A stretch of DNA of 64,000 nucleotides from Candidatus Merdivicinus intestinigallinarum. Lineage in GTDB: Bacteria > Bacillota > Clostridia > Oscillospirales > Ruminococcaceae. The notes beneath the pieces are model-generated. The model ran no database searches, was not told the DNA's origin, and was given only the letters and a program-made list of their open reading frames with translations. The first letter of the stretch is position 1, and every line of letters starts with the position of its first letter. Positions 1-9,486 of this stretch are shown piece after piece. A program made the translations under genes and the position numbers. The DNA is taken from NCBI GenBank assembly GCA_018713335.1, contig DVOW01000012.1, positions 26,918 to 90,917 of the forward strand, in the 5' to 3' direction.

Positions 1-328
1 TCCCCAAAAGCACCCCGGCAAGGCACAGCAAAGCGCCGCCGATGCCCCCGTACATCATGCCGGAAGCCAGTTCAATGGGTTCCCCCGGCAGGAAGGCCAC
101 AGCAATCTGGCAGGCCTGGAACAAAATCAGGATGGCAGCGCCCCATATGCCGAAGCCGGCAATAAAGCTCTGCAATTCTTCCGCCGCGTTTTCACTGCGG
201 AGGATGCCCCAAAGGGCGTCCCAGTGATACCAGATAAACCCGCACAGAAAAAGCGCCATCAGCGCCGCGGCGGACCAGGCGCAGACTGTAATGGCCCGGC
301 GGACAGCGAGTTTGTTTTTTTCTTCCAT
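1..328 (-). CDS. VTT-domain (TVP38/DedA-like) membrane protein, C-terminus off the window
   Basis: The reading frame starts at ATG 328-326 on the minus strand and is still open at base 1, so only about 109 N-terminal residues are present. The product begins MEEKNKLAVRRAITVCAW and has a transmembrane segment at about residues 14-32. A second hydrophobic stretch contains the sequence FLPGEPIELASGMMYG, which is the signature of the SNARE-associated/VTT (TVP38, DedA) integral membrane family. Those proteins are proposed to help with lipid scrambling or membrane homeostasis; that role is family knowledge and is not visible here. An AAAGGG ribosome binding site and a well-formed promoter lie upstream. 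The start and family are well supported, the exact subfamily is not. Confidence 0.75.
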   Translation of the reverse strand, partial: MEEKNKLAVRRAITVCAWSAAALMALFLCGFIWYHWDALWGILRSENAAEELQSFIAGFGIWGAAILILFQACQIAVAFLPGEPIELASGMMYGGIGGALLCLAGVLLG

Positions 329-362
329 AGGCAAGCCCTTTCTGTTTGGATTGTGTACTTTC

Positions 363-391
363 ATTGTAAAAGCATTCCTTTCTGTTGTCAA
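363..391 (-). promoter_or_regulatory. Promoter of the VTT-domain gene
   Basis: On the minus strand a perfect TTGACA (bases 391-386) is followed by a 17-bp spacer and TACAAT (368-363), the arrangement expected for the housekeeping sigma factor. It lies about 35 bp upstream of the start codon at 328. Confidence 0.75.
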
Positions 392-495
392 GAGAAAAAA
401 TGTTTGTAATTTGTAAATACCGGCAGTTTTAGCCTTTTTCCGGCAAAAGGGAGGGCTATTCCGCCAAAAATCCCTCGGAAACCGCAAAGTCCCCC

Positions 496-524
496 TTGAC
501 AAACCCAGATGGATTTGGTAATAT
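496..524 (+). promoter_or_regulatory. metK promoter
   Basis: TTGACA (496-501), a 17-bp spacer and TAATAT (519-524) with an upstream TGG extended -10 element. Transcription would begin just before the SAM riboswitch aptamer. Confidence 0.75.
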
Positions 525-539
525 AATATCGATAATTAC

Positions 540-638
540 CTTATCAAGAGTGGCGGAGGAACAGGACCTGTGAAGCCACGACAACCTCCCGGGAAACCGG
601 AAAGGTGCCATTTCCTGCGACGCAGTCGAGAGATGAGG
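540..638 (+). ncRNA. SAM-I (S-box) riboswitch aptamer
   Basis: The segment starts with the S-box signature CTTATCAAGAG and continues with GGCGGAGGAACAGG, TGAAGCC, GACAACC and a closing GAGATGAGG, in the order and spacing of the SAM-I aptamer. It lies between a housekeeping promoter and metK and is followed by an intrinsic terminator. The expected behaviour, from family knowledge, is that S-adenosylmethionine binding favours termination and so lowers expression of SAM synthetase. Confidence 0.93.
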
Positions 639-653
639 TTTGCTTTAAAAACT

Positions 654-683
654 GGAAGCGCTCGATGCCGGGCGCTTTTTTGT
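654..683 (+). terminator. Riboswitch expression-platform terminator
   Basis: AAGCGC (656-661) pairs with GCGCTT (672-677) and is followed by a T run. It lies directly behind the SAM-I aptamer and upstream of metK, so it is the probable regulated terminator. Confidence 0.8.
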
Positions 684-798
684 TTGCACTGGAATCTTTC
701 CTGCAAGCGGCCTTCCCTGAAATTTTGGGAAATTTGGGCCGGCGTATGCGTTTTATTTTGTGTTCTCCCGAAAAAGGGAGAGAAAGGAGAAAAAATTT

Positions 799-1980
<1,182 letters not shown>

Positions 1981-1998
1981 CCGCCTGATACAGAAAAC

Positions 1999-2036
1999 GA
2001 AGGAGAAGCCCAAAGCTCTACACGGGCCTCTCCTTC
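1999..2036 (+). terminator. Hairpin after metK, probable terminator
   Basis: GAAGGAGAAGCCC (1999-2011) pairs with GGGCCTCTCCTTC (2024-2036) with one mismatch. The U tail is weak (CATTTG), so it may terminate only partly or stabilise the metK mRNA end. Confidence 0.55.
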
Positions 2037-2067
2037 ATTTGAACCCAGAAAAAAGGAGTGGATGGAA

Positions 2068-3009
2068 ATGCTCAGCAAACACGGACAAAAACTGGCGCAG
2101 GACATGAACTTGCTGCCCTACCCCAAAGAAGGCTTCCTTTGCGGGAGGATCGGAGAGTTCCCGGTGGTCATTGGAGAGTTACAAGACCGGCGGCTGGTTG
2201 TGCGCCTGTGGGCCAAACCCGGCGACACTGTCCCTGCCAGGGAACTGGAAGAATTTCTGCGGATGGAGCTGCCGGACCTGCCCAAGGGCTTCGGTTCCAA
2301 GAAAGAAGAATACGGCTGGGCATTTTTGATCCCGCCCATGCAGTACCCCAAAAAGCTGGAAACCATCCGTTCCCTGTTCGGGGCGTTGTCCCGATATTTC
2401 AGTGAAAACGCTATGGTCCCCTGCTGCGCCCACTGCGGGAGCACAGGACCGACGGGGCTTTATCAGTGCGGCGAAGGGGCCGCCAGCTTCTGCGAAAACT
2501 GCGCCGCGGAGTGCAGCCAGGCTTTGCAGGCGGCCGCCGCGGGACGGAAAAGCCAGCCGGGCAATGTGCTGCTGGGGCTTGTTGGCGCGGTGATCGGCGC
2601 GGTTCCGGGGGTCATTTTGTGGCTCCTCATTTACCGGCTGGGATACATCGCGGCGGTGTGTGGCCTGCTGCTGGCCTTCGGGGCAGTCAAGGGGTACTCC
2701 ATGCTGGGCAAGCGGCTGGATGTCAAGGGGACGGTCATCAGCGTCATCGTGTCGGTGGTCATGCTGGTGGTGGCCCTGATGCTCTGTTACGGCTGGGCAC
2801 TCTACGATGTGTTCGGGCCGGAGGGCTTCACCTTTTTGGACTGCATCCTGGCTGTCCCCACGACCCTGGCGGTGTATCCGGAGATCCTCACCACCTTTGT
2901 GGGGGAATTTATCATCGGCCTCCTGCTGACCGGCGTGGGCAGCTTCGCTTCGGTGAAACGGCTCTACCAGCAGGCAAACCCCAGCACGGTTTTCCGCAAA
3001 CTGGTTTAA
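2068..3009 (+). CDS. Zinc-ribbon membrane protein, first of a tandem pair
   Basis: About 313 residues, function unknown. The N-terminal third is soluble. A zinc-ribbon-like Cys cluster follows at about residues 112-145 (CCAHCG..., then CENC and a further Cys). The C-terminal half has four hydrophobic segments of membrane-spanning length, including GLVGAVIGAVPGVILWLLIY and VISVIVSVVMLVVALMLCYG. The ATG at 2068 is 9 bp from AAGGAG; an ATG at 2062 is only 3 bp from it. The next gene is a clear paralogue with the same order of parts (CCAKCG...YQCG...CDDC), so the pair arose by tandem duplication. I do not recognise the family and give no function. Confidence 0.8.
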   Translation: MLSKHGQKLAQDMNLLPYPKEGFLCGRIGEFPVVIGELQDRRLVVRLWAKPGDTVPARELEEFLRMELPDLPKGFGSKKEEYGWAFLIPPMQYPKKLETIRSLFGALSRYFSENAMVPCCAHCGSTGPTGLYQCGEGAASFCENCAAECSQALQAAAAGRKSQPGNVLLGLVGAVIGAVPGVILWLLIYRLGYIAAVCGLLLAFGAVKGYSMLGKRLDVKGTVISVIVSVVMLVVALMLCYGWALYDVFGPEGFTFLDCILAVPTTLAVYPEILTTFVGEFIIGLLLTGVGSFASVKRLYQQANPSTVFRKLV

Positions 3010-3032
3010 AGGCTTAAAAGGGAGGGATTGGG

Positions 3033-4064
3033 ATGCTGGGAAGCGATCTGCGGGCCATGGCCCAGGGCCTTCATTTCCTTTCGGATACAAACTGCAGGTT
3101 CCTGTACGGGAGGATCGGGCCTTACCCGGCTTGGGTCCGGGAGATCCCGGGGAGTCAGCTCCTGCTGTCGGCGGCGGCGAAACCCGGGGCAAACGGCGTC
3201 CTGCCGGCTGCGGAGGACATCCGCCGGATGCTGCCCCAAGGGGCGGTCCTTTCCATAAAAATCACCCCTTTCCGGTGGCAGGTTGTGGTGAAGCGGGGCA
3301 AAACCCCGGAAACCACCCTGCTTGTAAAACAGGTTTTTGATACCCTGGAACAGTATTTTTCTCAAAATGGCTACCGCCCCTGCTGCGCCAAATGCGGCGC
3401 GGAAGGGGTCATGCCCATTTACCAGTGCGGGCAGATCATGCGGGCTTTATGCGACGATTGCGCCGGGGAAACGGCGTTCCTGGCGAAAAAAGACCGGAAG
3501 CGTCCCAGCAAGCTAGGCAAAGGAATTTTAGGGGCTTTGGGCGGAACGGCCCTTGGGACTGCGGTGTCCCTGCTGCTTTCCTTCCTTTTTTGGATGGCTT
3601 GCAGCCTGGCGTTCTATGTTCTGGAAGCAGGTTTCTACAGCATGTTTGGGAATACTCAGGACGCCGTTACCATAATAGGTCTGACTGCGTTGATTTGGCT
3701 GATTCCCGCATTATCGGGGCTGTTGATGCTGGCCTTTGTCTGCGGCTTTCTTATGATGCTGCCCGCTTCCAAGGGGTACGCCCTTTTGGGCGGGAAATAC
3801 GATGTCCGGGGAATCGCCGTCAGCGTACTCTGTGTCGGAGCTTTCCTATTTGCTTTCTATTTTTGGCTGTTGGGCGGGCTGTCTTTTGCGGAACCGGCGT
3901 ATTACTCTATTGGCGTGATCCGGATCGGCGGGCTTTATTTTGACATGAACAGTTTGATGGCTTCCGCCATTTTCTCCGCTTGTTACGTCCCGGGCATTGC
4001 CATAGCGGGCTTTGGGGAAATGGACCGGCAGAAACGCAGAGAAGCCTTCCGGCGGCTCCTTTGA
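3033..4064 (+). CDS. Zinc-ribbon membrane protein, second of a tandem pair
   Basis: 343 residues, paralogous to the preceding gene and 23 bp behind it. A soluble N-terminus of about 110 residues ends in a Cys cluster (CCAKCGAEG, then YQCG and CDDCAGE). Four hydrophobic segments follow, for example GTALGTAVSLLLSFLFWMAC and LSGLLMLAFVCGFLMM. The ATG follows AAAAGGGAGG at good spacing. Both copies share the pattern SKGY or VKGYSMLGK...DV(K/R)G between membrane segments, which suggests a conserved cytoplasmic loop. The C-terminus ends in a short basic tail. Function unknown; two adjacent paralogues could form a heteromeric membrane complex, which is inference. Confidence 0.8.
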   Translation: MLGSDLRAMAQGLHFLSDTNCRFLYGRIGPYPAWVREIPGSQLLLSAAAKPGANGVLPAAEDIRRMLPQGAVLSIKITPFRWQVVVKRGKTPETTLLVKQVFDTLEQYFSQNGYRPCCAKCGAEGVMPIYQCGQIMRALCDDCAGETAFLAKKDRKRPSKLGKGILGALGGTALGTAVSLLLSFLFWMACSLAFYVLEAGFYSMFGNTQDAVTIIGLTALIWLIPALSGLLMLAFVCGFLMMLPASKGYALLGGKYDVRGIAVSVLCVGAFLFAFYFWLLGGLSFAEPAYYSIGVIRIGGLYFDMNSLMASAIFSACYVPGIAIAGFGEMDRQKRREAFRRLL

Positions 4065-4127
4065 GGCACCTTTTTGCCCTTTCTTTCATAATATGGGGTA
4101 TCTTATGGAAGAAAGGGCGGGATTTTG

Positions 4128-4454
4128 ATGTGGACATATTTTTGGGCCGGCCTTTTGGCCGGGTTGATCATCTGGGCAGTGGCCGAGGCGGCCCTGCGGC
4201 TGCGGAAACCGGTTTCCAAAGGGATGCGGGAGGAAGTCTTCGCGGTGCTGGAGCTCACAAAGCCTGCGGAGGATCTGGAGTACGTCCTGCGGCGGATGAA
4301 AGCGGATTTTTCCGGCTGCGGGTTTACCGGATGCCGGATCCTGTTGGCGGACCGGGAGCTTTCGGAAAACGACCGCCAGGTGGCGGCCAGGACGGAAGGG
4401 GTCTACTTGGTGCCGTCCCGGGTTTTGGAAATACTGCCCTGGCGGACGGAATAG
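4128..4454 (+). CDS. Small membrane-anchored protein of unknown function
   Basis: 108 residues. One N-terminal transmembrane helix (FWAGLLAGLIIWAVAEAAL) is followed by a charged cytoplasmic domain containing two close cysteines (FSGCGFTGCRILLADREL). The ATG at 4128 lies behind AAAGGGCGGG; a TTG one codon upstream is less likely. The gene is 27 bp from recD2 and probably cotranscribed with it. I do not recognise the family. Confidence 0.65.
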   Translation: MWTYFWAGLLAGLIIWAVAEAALRLRKPVSKGMREEVFAVLELTKPAEDLEYVLRRMKADFSGCGFTGCRILLADRELSENDRQVAARTEGVYLVPSRVLEILPWRTE

Positions 4455-4481
4455 CAATTTGAGTTTGGGAAGGCGGGAAAC

Positions 4482-6698
4482 ATGAGAGAACAGGAAATGG
4501 TGCAGATCCGGGGAACGGTGGAAGACGTCCTCTTTGCCAACCCGGAAAATGGGTTCGCGGTCATTGAACTGGACACCGGGGAGGAACTTCTGCCGGTGGT
4601 GGGGGAGCTTTGCGGCGTGGAGCCCGGGGAAGAGCTGACCATCACCGGCAGCTATGGAAACCACCCCAAATTCGGCTACCAATTCAAGGCCGCGCTCTTT
4701 GAACGGAGCCTTCCCACCAACCTCACAGCCATCCGCAAATACCTGGCCTCCGGGGCGGTGAAAGGCATCGGCCCGGCCCTGGCCGGCCGGATTGTGGACA
4801 CCTTCGGCAGCAAAACTTTGGAGGTGCTGGAAAAATCCCCGGACCGCCTGTCCGAGGTCAAGGGTATCTCCCAGCGCAAGGCCCAGGAGCTGGTGCAGGA
4901 GTTCAACCAGATGTTCGGCATGCGGATGGTGATGATTTTCCTGTCCTCCCATGGGCTCAGCTCTTCCCAGAGCGTCAGGGTCTATAAAAAATGGGGCCCC
5001 ATGGCCATGGACCTTCTGAAAGCCAACCCCTACCTCCTCTGCAGCGGGGAATTCGGGGTGGAATTCGAGAAGGCCGACCGTATGGCCCTTTCCTTGAACC
5101 TTTCCCCGGACAGCCCGGAACGGGTCTTCGGCGGCATCATCTATATGCTCCGCCACAACCTTCACAACGGCCACACCTGCCTTGCGCGGGAGGTTGTGGC
5201 CGCCAAGTGCGCTCAGCTTTTGCAGCTTTCTAGGGACCGGGTGGAGGCGGAGATCGACACCCGTATCGGCGAGGAGGAGCTGTTTTCCATCCAGCGGAAT
5301 CGGGAGTACCTGTTCCTGCCGGATCTATACGGGGCGGAACGGTATGTGGCCCTGCGGATCGGGCTCATGCTCCAGAACCGGTATTTTGAAACCCGGAATG
5401 TGGACAAGATGATCGACAAAGTGGAGCAGGAAAAAGGGATGAGATATGAGGGCCTTCAGCGGGAAGCCATCCGCCAGGCCCTTTCCCGCAGCGTCCTGAT
5501 CCTCACCGGCGGCCCCGGCACCGGCAAAACCACCACCTTGAACGCCATTATCGAGCTGCTGGAAGGGGAGGGCTTAAAACTTGCCATCGCCGCCCCAACG
5601 GGACGGGCCGCCAAGCGGATCTCCGAAGTCACCGGCCGGGAGGCCAAAACCGTCCACCGGCTTTTGGAGGTGGATTTCAGCGACGAAAGCCGCAGCAAGT
5701 TCCTCCACAACGAGCAGCACCCCTTGGACGCCGACGCGGTGGTCATCGACGAAATGTCCATGGTGGATATCTTCCTCTTTGAGTCCCTTCTGCGGGGCAT
5801 CAAAATGGGCTGCCGCCTGATTTTGGTGGGGGACTCGGACCAGCTGCCCTCGGTGGGGCCGGGAAACGTCCTCCGGGATCTGATTGACAGCGGGAAAATC
5901 CCCACAGTGGAACTCAAGCAGGTGTTCCGCCAGGCGGCGGAAAGCCTCATCGTCACCAACGCCCACAAAATCGTGGAAGGAGAGATGCCGGACCTGACGG
6001 TCAAGGACCGGGACTTCTTTTTCCTCAGCCGTTTAAACGCGGAAAACGCCGCCAAAACCGTGGTGGAGCTGGCGGCGGAGCGCCTGCCCAAAAGCTACGG
6101 CTTTTCCCCGGTGGCGGACATCCAGGTGCTGGCCCCCCAGCGGAAAGGGGATTTGGGGGTCAACACTCTGAACACCCGGCTCCAGGCGGCGTTAAATCCC
6201 CCGGCTCCCGGGAAAAAGGAGTGGAAGGGGATGTTTTACACCTTCCGGGAAGGGGACAAGGTGCTGCAAACCCGGAACAACTACGACATTGAGTGGGACA
6301 AGAACGGCGAAAAGGGCATGGGTGTCTTCAACGGGGACATCGGCATGATCAAGGAGATCGACCATCCCGCCGGAACCATCGACATTGACTTTGACGACCG
6401 AATCTGCACCTATACCTTCGATATGGCGGCGGAATTGGAGCTGGCCTACGCCGTCACTGTCCACAAAAGCCAGGGCAGCGAGTATGACGCGGTGATCCTG
6501 CCCATTTTGGGCGGATACGACAAGCTCTATTTCCGGAACCTTTTGTACACCGCCGTCACCCGGGCCAGGAAGCTCCTGATTTTGGTGGGTTCCCAGAAGC
6601 GCATCGCCTATATGGTGGAAAATAACCTCCGCACCCTGCGCTACACCGGGCTGAAGTTCTTTTTGCAGCAGACGGGGACCGAGGAAATTTGTAAGTAG
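4482..6698 (+). CDS. recD2: RecD2-type ATP-dependent 5'-3' DNA helicase
   Basis: 738 residues, the size of stand-alone RecD2 helicases that act without RecBC. The N-terminal region (residues 1-150) begins with an OB-like segment (RGTVEDVLFANPENGFAVIE) and has helix-hairpin-helix stretches (GIGPALAGRIVDTFG and SEVKGISQRKAQELVQEF). The helicase core starts with Walker A GGPGTGKTTT near residue 343. It continues with APTGRAAKRISE, VIDEMSMVD (Walker B), GDSDQLPSVGPGNVL, the ELKQVFRQA motif and YAVTVHKSQGSEYD near the C-terminus, so the superfamily 1B motifs are complete. It is expected to act in DNA repair and replication-fork maintenance. A GAAGGCGGG site precedes the ATG. Confidence 0.95.
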   Translation: MREQEMVQIRGTVEDVLFANPENGFAVIELDTGEELLPVVGELCGVEPGEELTITGSYGNHPKFGYQFKAALFERSLPTNLTAIRKYLASGAVKGIGPALAGRIVDTFGSKTLEVLEKSPDRLSEVKGISQRKAQELVQEFNQMFGMRMVMIFLSSHGLSSSQSVRVYKKWGPMAMDLLKANPYLLCSGEFGVEFEKADRMALSLNLSPDSPERVFGGIIYMLRHNLHNGHTCLAREVVAAKCAQLLQLSRDRVEAEIDTRIGEEELFSIQRNREYLFLPDLYGAERYVALRIGLMLQNRYFETRNVDKMIDKVEQEKGMRYEGLQREAIRQALSRSVLILTGGPGTGKTTTLNAIIELLEGEGLKLAIAAPTGRAAKRISEVTGREAKTVHRLLEVDFSDESRSKFLHNEQHPLDADAVVIDEMSMVDIFLFESLLRGIKMGCRLILVGDSDQLPSVGPGNVLRDLIDSGKIPTVELKQVFRQAAESLIVTNAHKIVEGEMPDLTVKDRDFFFLSRLNAENAAKTVVELAAERLPKSYGFSPVADIQVLAPQRKGDLGVNTLNTRLQAALNPPAPGKKEWKGMFYTFREGDKVLQTRNNYDIEWDKNGEKGMGVFNGDIGMIKEIDHPAGTIDIDFDDRICTYTFDMAAELELAYAVTVHKSQGSEYDAVILPILGGYDKLYFRNLLYTAVTRARKLLILVGSQKRIAYMVENNLRTLRYTGLKFFLQQTGTEEICK

Positions 6699-6773
6699 GC
6701 CGTAGTAAGAGGACAAAATGGTTATAATTTGCTGACGCAAATAAACCGCAGAGAAATATTAGGAGATTCAAAA

Positions 6774-6943
6774 CCCGGATTTTGCAAGCAAAATCCGGGC
6801 GGCGGAACATCGCCGGGCGCTCTGCGGAGCGCCTCTTTTTCTTTATGTTCGCGCCCGGGGCGCGAAAGGACAGGATTTCGCGCTCTGCGGAGCGCGAGGA
6901 AGGGCTCTGCCCTTTCCAATCCCGCAATTTTTCGAGAAAAATT
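6774..6943. repeat. Cluster of six perfect hairpins behind recD2
   Basis: Six inverted repeats lie almost end to end. The first has arms CCCGGATTTTGC/GCAAAATCCGGG (6774-6799). The others are GGCGCTC-TGCG-GAGCGCC (6816-6833), TTCGCGCCC/GGGGCGCGAA (6848-6866), CGCGCTC-TGCG-GAGCGCG (6879-6896), GAAGGGC-TCT-GCCCTTTC (6899-6916) and AATTTTTC/GAGAAAAATT (6927-6943). The core GCGCTCTGCGGAGCGC occurs twice. The segment does not look coding. It covers most of the 330-bp gap between recD2 and the convergent corC-like gene. Confidence 0.8.
6816..6842 (+). terminator. recD2 terminator
   Basis: A 7-bp GC-rich stem (GGCGCTC/GAGCGCC) with a TGCG loop is followed by TCTTTTTCTTT. It is the second hairpin of the cluster behind recD2 and the best intrinsic terminator among them. 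Confidence 0.7.
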
Positions 6944-7002
6944 GAGTAAAGCTTTTGATTTTGAATTTTCTAAACAACAGAACCGTTTTCAACAGACGAA
7001 CA

Positions 7003-7033
7003 CCCCCGGGCCAACTGGTCCGGGGGCGTTTTC
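7003..7033. terminator. Terminator between convergent recD2 and corC-like genes
   Basis: CCCCCGGGCCA (7003-7013) pairs with TGGTCCGGGGG (7016-7026) with one G-U pair. It is followed on the plus strand by CGTTTTCTTT. It sits immediately beyond the stop codon of the minus-strand gene, so it may serve both directions, although the T tail favours the plus strand. Confidence 0.7.
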
Positions 7034-7034
7034 T

Positions 7035-8420
7035 TTATTCTGCTTCTTCCGTTTTGTTATGTTTGGAGGATTTTTCCTTTTTGGAGGACTTTTCCTCCTC
7101 GTCGAGAACCGGCTCCGGCAGGCGGAACACCTTGACTTTGGCCACCCGGCGGTCCTCCACCTGGGTGACGGTGAAACGGTATCCCTCGTATTCCACAGAC
7201 GGATTTTCCCCTTCTGCTGGGATCCGCCCCAGCATGTGGGTCAGGAAACCGCCCAGGGTGTCGTAGGCCTCGTCCTCCTCAAAGGTGACGTCCAGGGCTT
7301 CCCCCAGGTCGTCCAGCTCCGTGGTGCCTTCCACAAGGTAAGTGTCGGCGTCCAGCTGCTGGATGTCCTTTTCTTCCTCGTCGTACTCGTCCTCAATATC
7401 CCCGACGATGGATTCCAGGAGATCCTCCATGGTGAGGATGCCTTCGGTGCCGCCGTACTCGTCCACCACCACGGCCATGGCCGACTGGTTCTTTTTAAAT
7501 TCCGCAAATACGCTGCGGCATTTGACGTGTTCCGGTACATAGATCACAGGCCGGATAAAGTCCAGAAGGCTCACGCTTTCGGAAGGGTGGCCCACCAGGC
7601 ACAAAAGGTCCTTCACATGGATAAACCCTAAAATGTTGTCCAGGTCCCCTTCGTAAACCGGCAGCCGGGAAAACCCTTCGCTGATGGCCAGGTCGATGAC
7701 GTCCTGGATTTTGGCGTCCTTTTCCACTGCGGCCACTTCCGTCCGATGGGTCATGACGTCGCCCACCGTCGTATCGTCAAACTCGAAAATGTTGTTAATC
7801 ATCTCTTTCTGGCTTTCCTCAATAAAGCCCATTTCGCTGCCGGTGTCCACCAGCATCCGGATTTCCTCTTCCGTTACGGCTTCCGGGCTGTTTTTAGGCT
7901 CCGCGCCGAAAAGCCGGGATAAAACTTTGGCAATCCCGGCGGCAGGGGCCGTTACAGGGGATAAAATCCCCAAATAGACCGGCACCGCCCCGGCGGCGGA
8001 ATACGCTGCCTTGTCGGCGAAATGCTCCCCCATAGCCCGGGGAAACAGCAGCCCGATGCCCAGCACCAGGATAGTCATGACCCAGGCGTCCAAAACCAGG
8101 GCGATTACCGTAGCCAGCGTGCCGTGTCCCTGGCCCAGAAGGGCAGAGAAAAGCCGGTACAAGGGGGGGAATGCGGCTGTCATGCCAAAGAGGATGCTGC
8201 CTGCTGCGGAAACATAAGCCGCAGTGCCGGTTTTTCCGGCAATACGGGGGATGTCCCGGCAGTGGGAAAGCCGCGCCGCCTTTTGATCCCCGTTTTCTTC
8301 CCGTTCCCGCAGCTTTGTGTCGCTGGCTTCCGGAATGGCTGTTGCAGCCAGGGAGCCGAAAAAGCTGAGGGCCAGGAAAAGCACAGAAAGAATGATACAC
8401 CATGATCGTCCGTCGTCCAA
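7035..8420 (-). CDS. CorC/HlyC-family (CNNM-like) CBS-domain membrane protein
   Basis: 461 residues. N-terminal DUF21-type membrane region with three to four hydrophobic segments, then a pair of CBS domains (GDVMTHRTEVAAVEKDAKIQDVIDL and a second with VVDEYGGTEGILTMEDLLE) and a C-terminal CorC_HlyC domain (GFLTHMLGRIPAEGE). The C-terminus is charged and low-complexity. Family members are linked to magnesium or cobalt efflux and are often misnamed haemolysins. The start is TTG at 8420, 9 bp from a perfect AGGAGG (8435-8430); a longer frame to 8486 has no such site. A strong promoter lies about 100 bp upstream. Confidence 0.87.
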   Translation of the reverse strand: MDDGRSWCIILSVLFLALSFFGSLAATAIPEASDTKLREREENGDQKAARLSHCRDIPRIAGKTGTAAYVSAAGSILFGMTAAFPPLYRLFSALLGQGHGTLATVIALVLDAWVMTILVLGIGLLFPRAMGEHFADKAAYSAAGAVPVYLGILSPVTAPAAGIAKVLSRLFGAEPKNSPEAVTEEEIRMLVDTGSEMGFIEESQKEMINNIFEFDDTTVGDVMTHRTEVAAVEKDAKIQDVIDLAISEGFSRLPVYEGDLDNILGFIHVKDLLCLVGHPSESVSLLDFIRPVIYVPEHVKCRSVFAEFKKNQSAMAVVVDEYGGTEGILTMEDLLESIVGDIEDEYDEEEKDIQQLDADTYLVEGTTELDDLGEALDVTFEEDEAYDTLGGFLTHMLGRIPAEGENPSVEYEGYRFTVTQVEDRRVAKVKVFRLPEPVLDEEEKSSKKEKSSKHNKTEEAE

Positions 8421-8524
8421 GTTAAAAAACCTCCTATTTCTTTCACAAAGGTGGATTTGCGCGGCATATAAAAATAAGTGCCGCACGGCGTTCCGGGAAC
8501 CCTTCCCGAAAGCTATACAGCACT

Positions 8525-8553
8525 ATAATACCTTTTTTCGCCCGTTTTGTCAA
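8525..8553 (-). promoter_or_regulatory. Promoter of the corC-like gene
   Basis: On the minus strand TTGACA (8553-8548), 17-bp spacer, TATTAT (8530-8525). The predicted leader of about 100 nt contains GC-rich inverted repeats, so the mRNA 5' end is probably structured. Confidence 0.75.
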
Positions 8554-8567
8554 CCAAATAACGGAGA

Positions 8568-9389
8568 TTACTTCAAATGGATGGGGTTAGTTTCCGCCGT
8601 CAGGGCCTCAAACCGGTAGCCCAGACCCTGGTAATGGTCAATGAGCATGGAAACGCATTCTGCAGCGGTGGTCCGGAGGGCGTCGTCGTGGAGCAGGATG
8701 AGGATTTTTTCCTGGTCCCCGGCGGAACTCACCACATTGTCGAACATCTCCTGGGCGGGCGTTGCCTTGGATTTGTCGTCTTTGGCCAGGGCGTTCCAGT
8801 CGAACCAGACGCAGCCCCGCTTTTCCATCTCTTTTTTGATCTCCTCCAGAACCTCGGGCGCTGCGAATTTATTTTTGCTGCCGCCGGGGAAACGGAAAAT
8901 ATTGGGCTTTACCCCCACGATGCTTTCCAGGTGGTTGGCCAGGCGGTCGAAATCCGCAAGATAGGCGTCCGCGCTTTCGTAGATTTCCTGGTACCGATGG
9001 GAATAGGAGTGGATCCCCAAAGCGTGGCCCTCGTCTAAGATCCGCTGGTACAGCACTTTCCCCCGTTCCGTGGTGGCTCCGATGACAAAAAAGGTGGCAG
9101 GGACGCCTTTTTCCTTTAATACATCCAGGATTTCCCCTGTTACAACAGAGGGGCCGTCGTCAAAGGTGAGGTATACCACCTTTTCCCCGTCTTCCGGAAC
9201 GTCCGTCCCCATGGTCTGCTGGGAGCCTTGGCTTTCCGGCGGGAGGGCGGATTCCGGAGGGGAGGGCTCCCCTCCGGACTGGGCGGCCTTAGCCCCCAAA
9301 AACAGCACGCCGATGCCCAGGGCGAGCCCCAGAAGCGCGGCCCCGGCCACCAGTATAAGGTTTTTCAGACGTATGGATCGAATAAACAT
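8568..9389 (-). CDS. Polysaccharide deacetylase (NodB/CE4 domain), membrane-anchored
   Basis: 273 residues. An N-terminal signal anchor (LKNLILVAGAALLGLALGIG) and a low-complexity Pro/Ser/Gly linker precede the NodB homology domain. The domain has YLTFDDGPS (catalytic Asp and metal-binding Asp), HSYSH (the two metal-ligand histidines) and RFPGGS, so all core CE4 residues are visible. The likely substrate is N-acetylated cell-wall glycan outside the membrane, as in PdaA-type proteins; the exact substrate is not shown. The ATG at 9389 lies behind GGGAAGG. It sits between the corC-like gene and spoIID on the same strand. Confidence 0.9.
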   Translation of the reverse strand: MFIRSIRLKNLILVAGAALLGLALGIGVLFLGAKAAQSGGEPSPPESALPPESQGSQQTMGTDVPEDGEKVVYLTFDDGPSVVTGEILDVLKEKGVPATFFVIGATTERGKVLYQRILDEGHALGIHSYSHRYQEIYESADAYLADFDRLANHLESIVGVKPNIFRFPGGSKNKFAAPEVLEEIKKEMEKRGCVWFDWNALAKDDKSKATPAQEMFDNVVSSAGDQEKILILLHDDALRTTAAECVSMLIDHYQGLGYRFEALTAETNPIHLK

Positions 9390-9486
9390 ATAAGTGACCT
9401 TCCCTTCCCTGATCTGGCGGAAAAAGCGCCGCGTCCGGCATTTCCTTCCCGACATTACCCTATGCGGCGGTTTCCCCAGATATGCC

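Noticed and set aside
6729..7631. Plus-strand frame of 300 codons beginning in the hairpin array
   Set aside because: Its first part is the inverted-repeat cluster and the rest is antisense to the clear CBS-domain gene.
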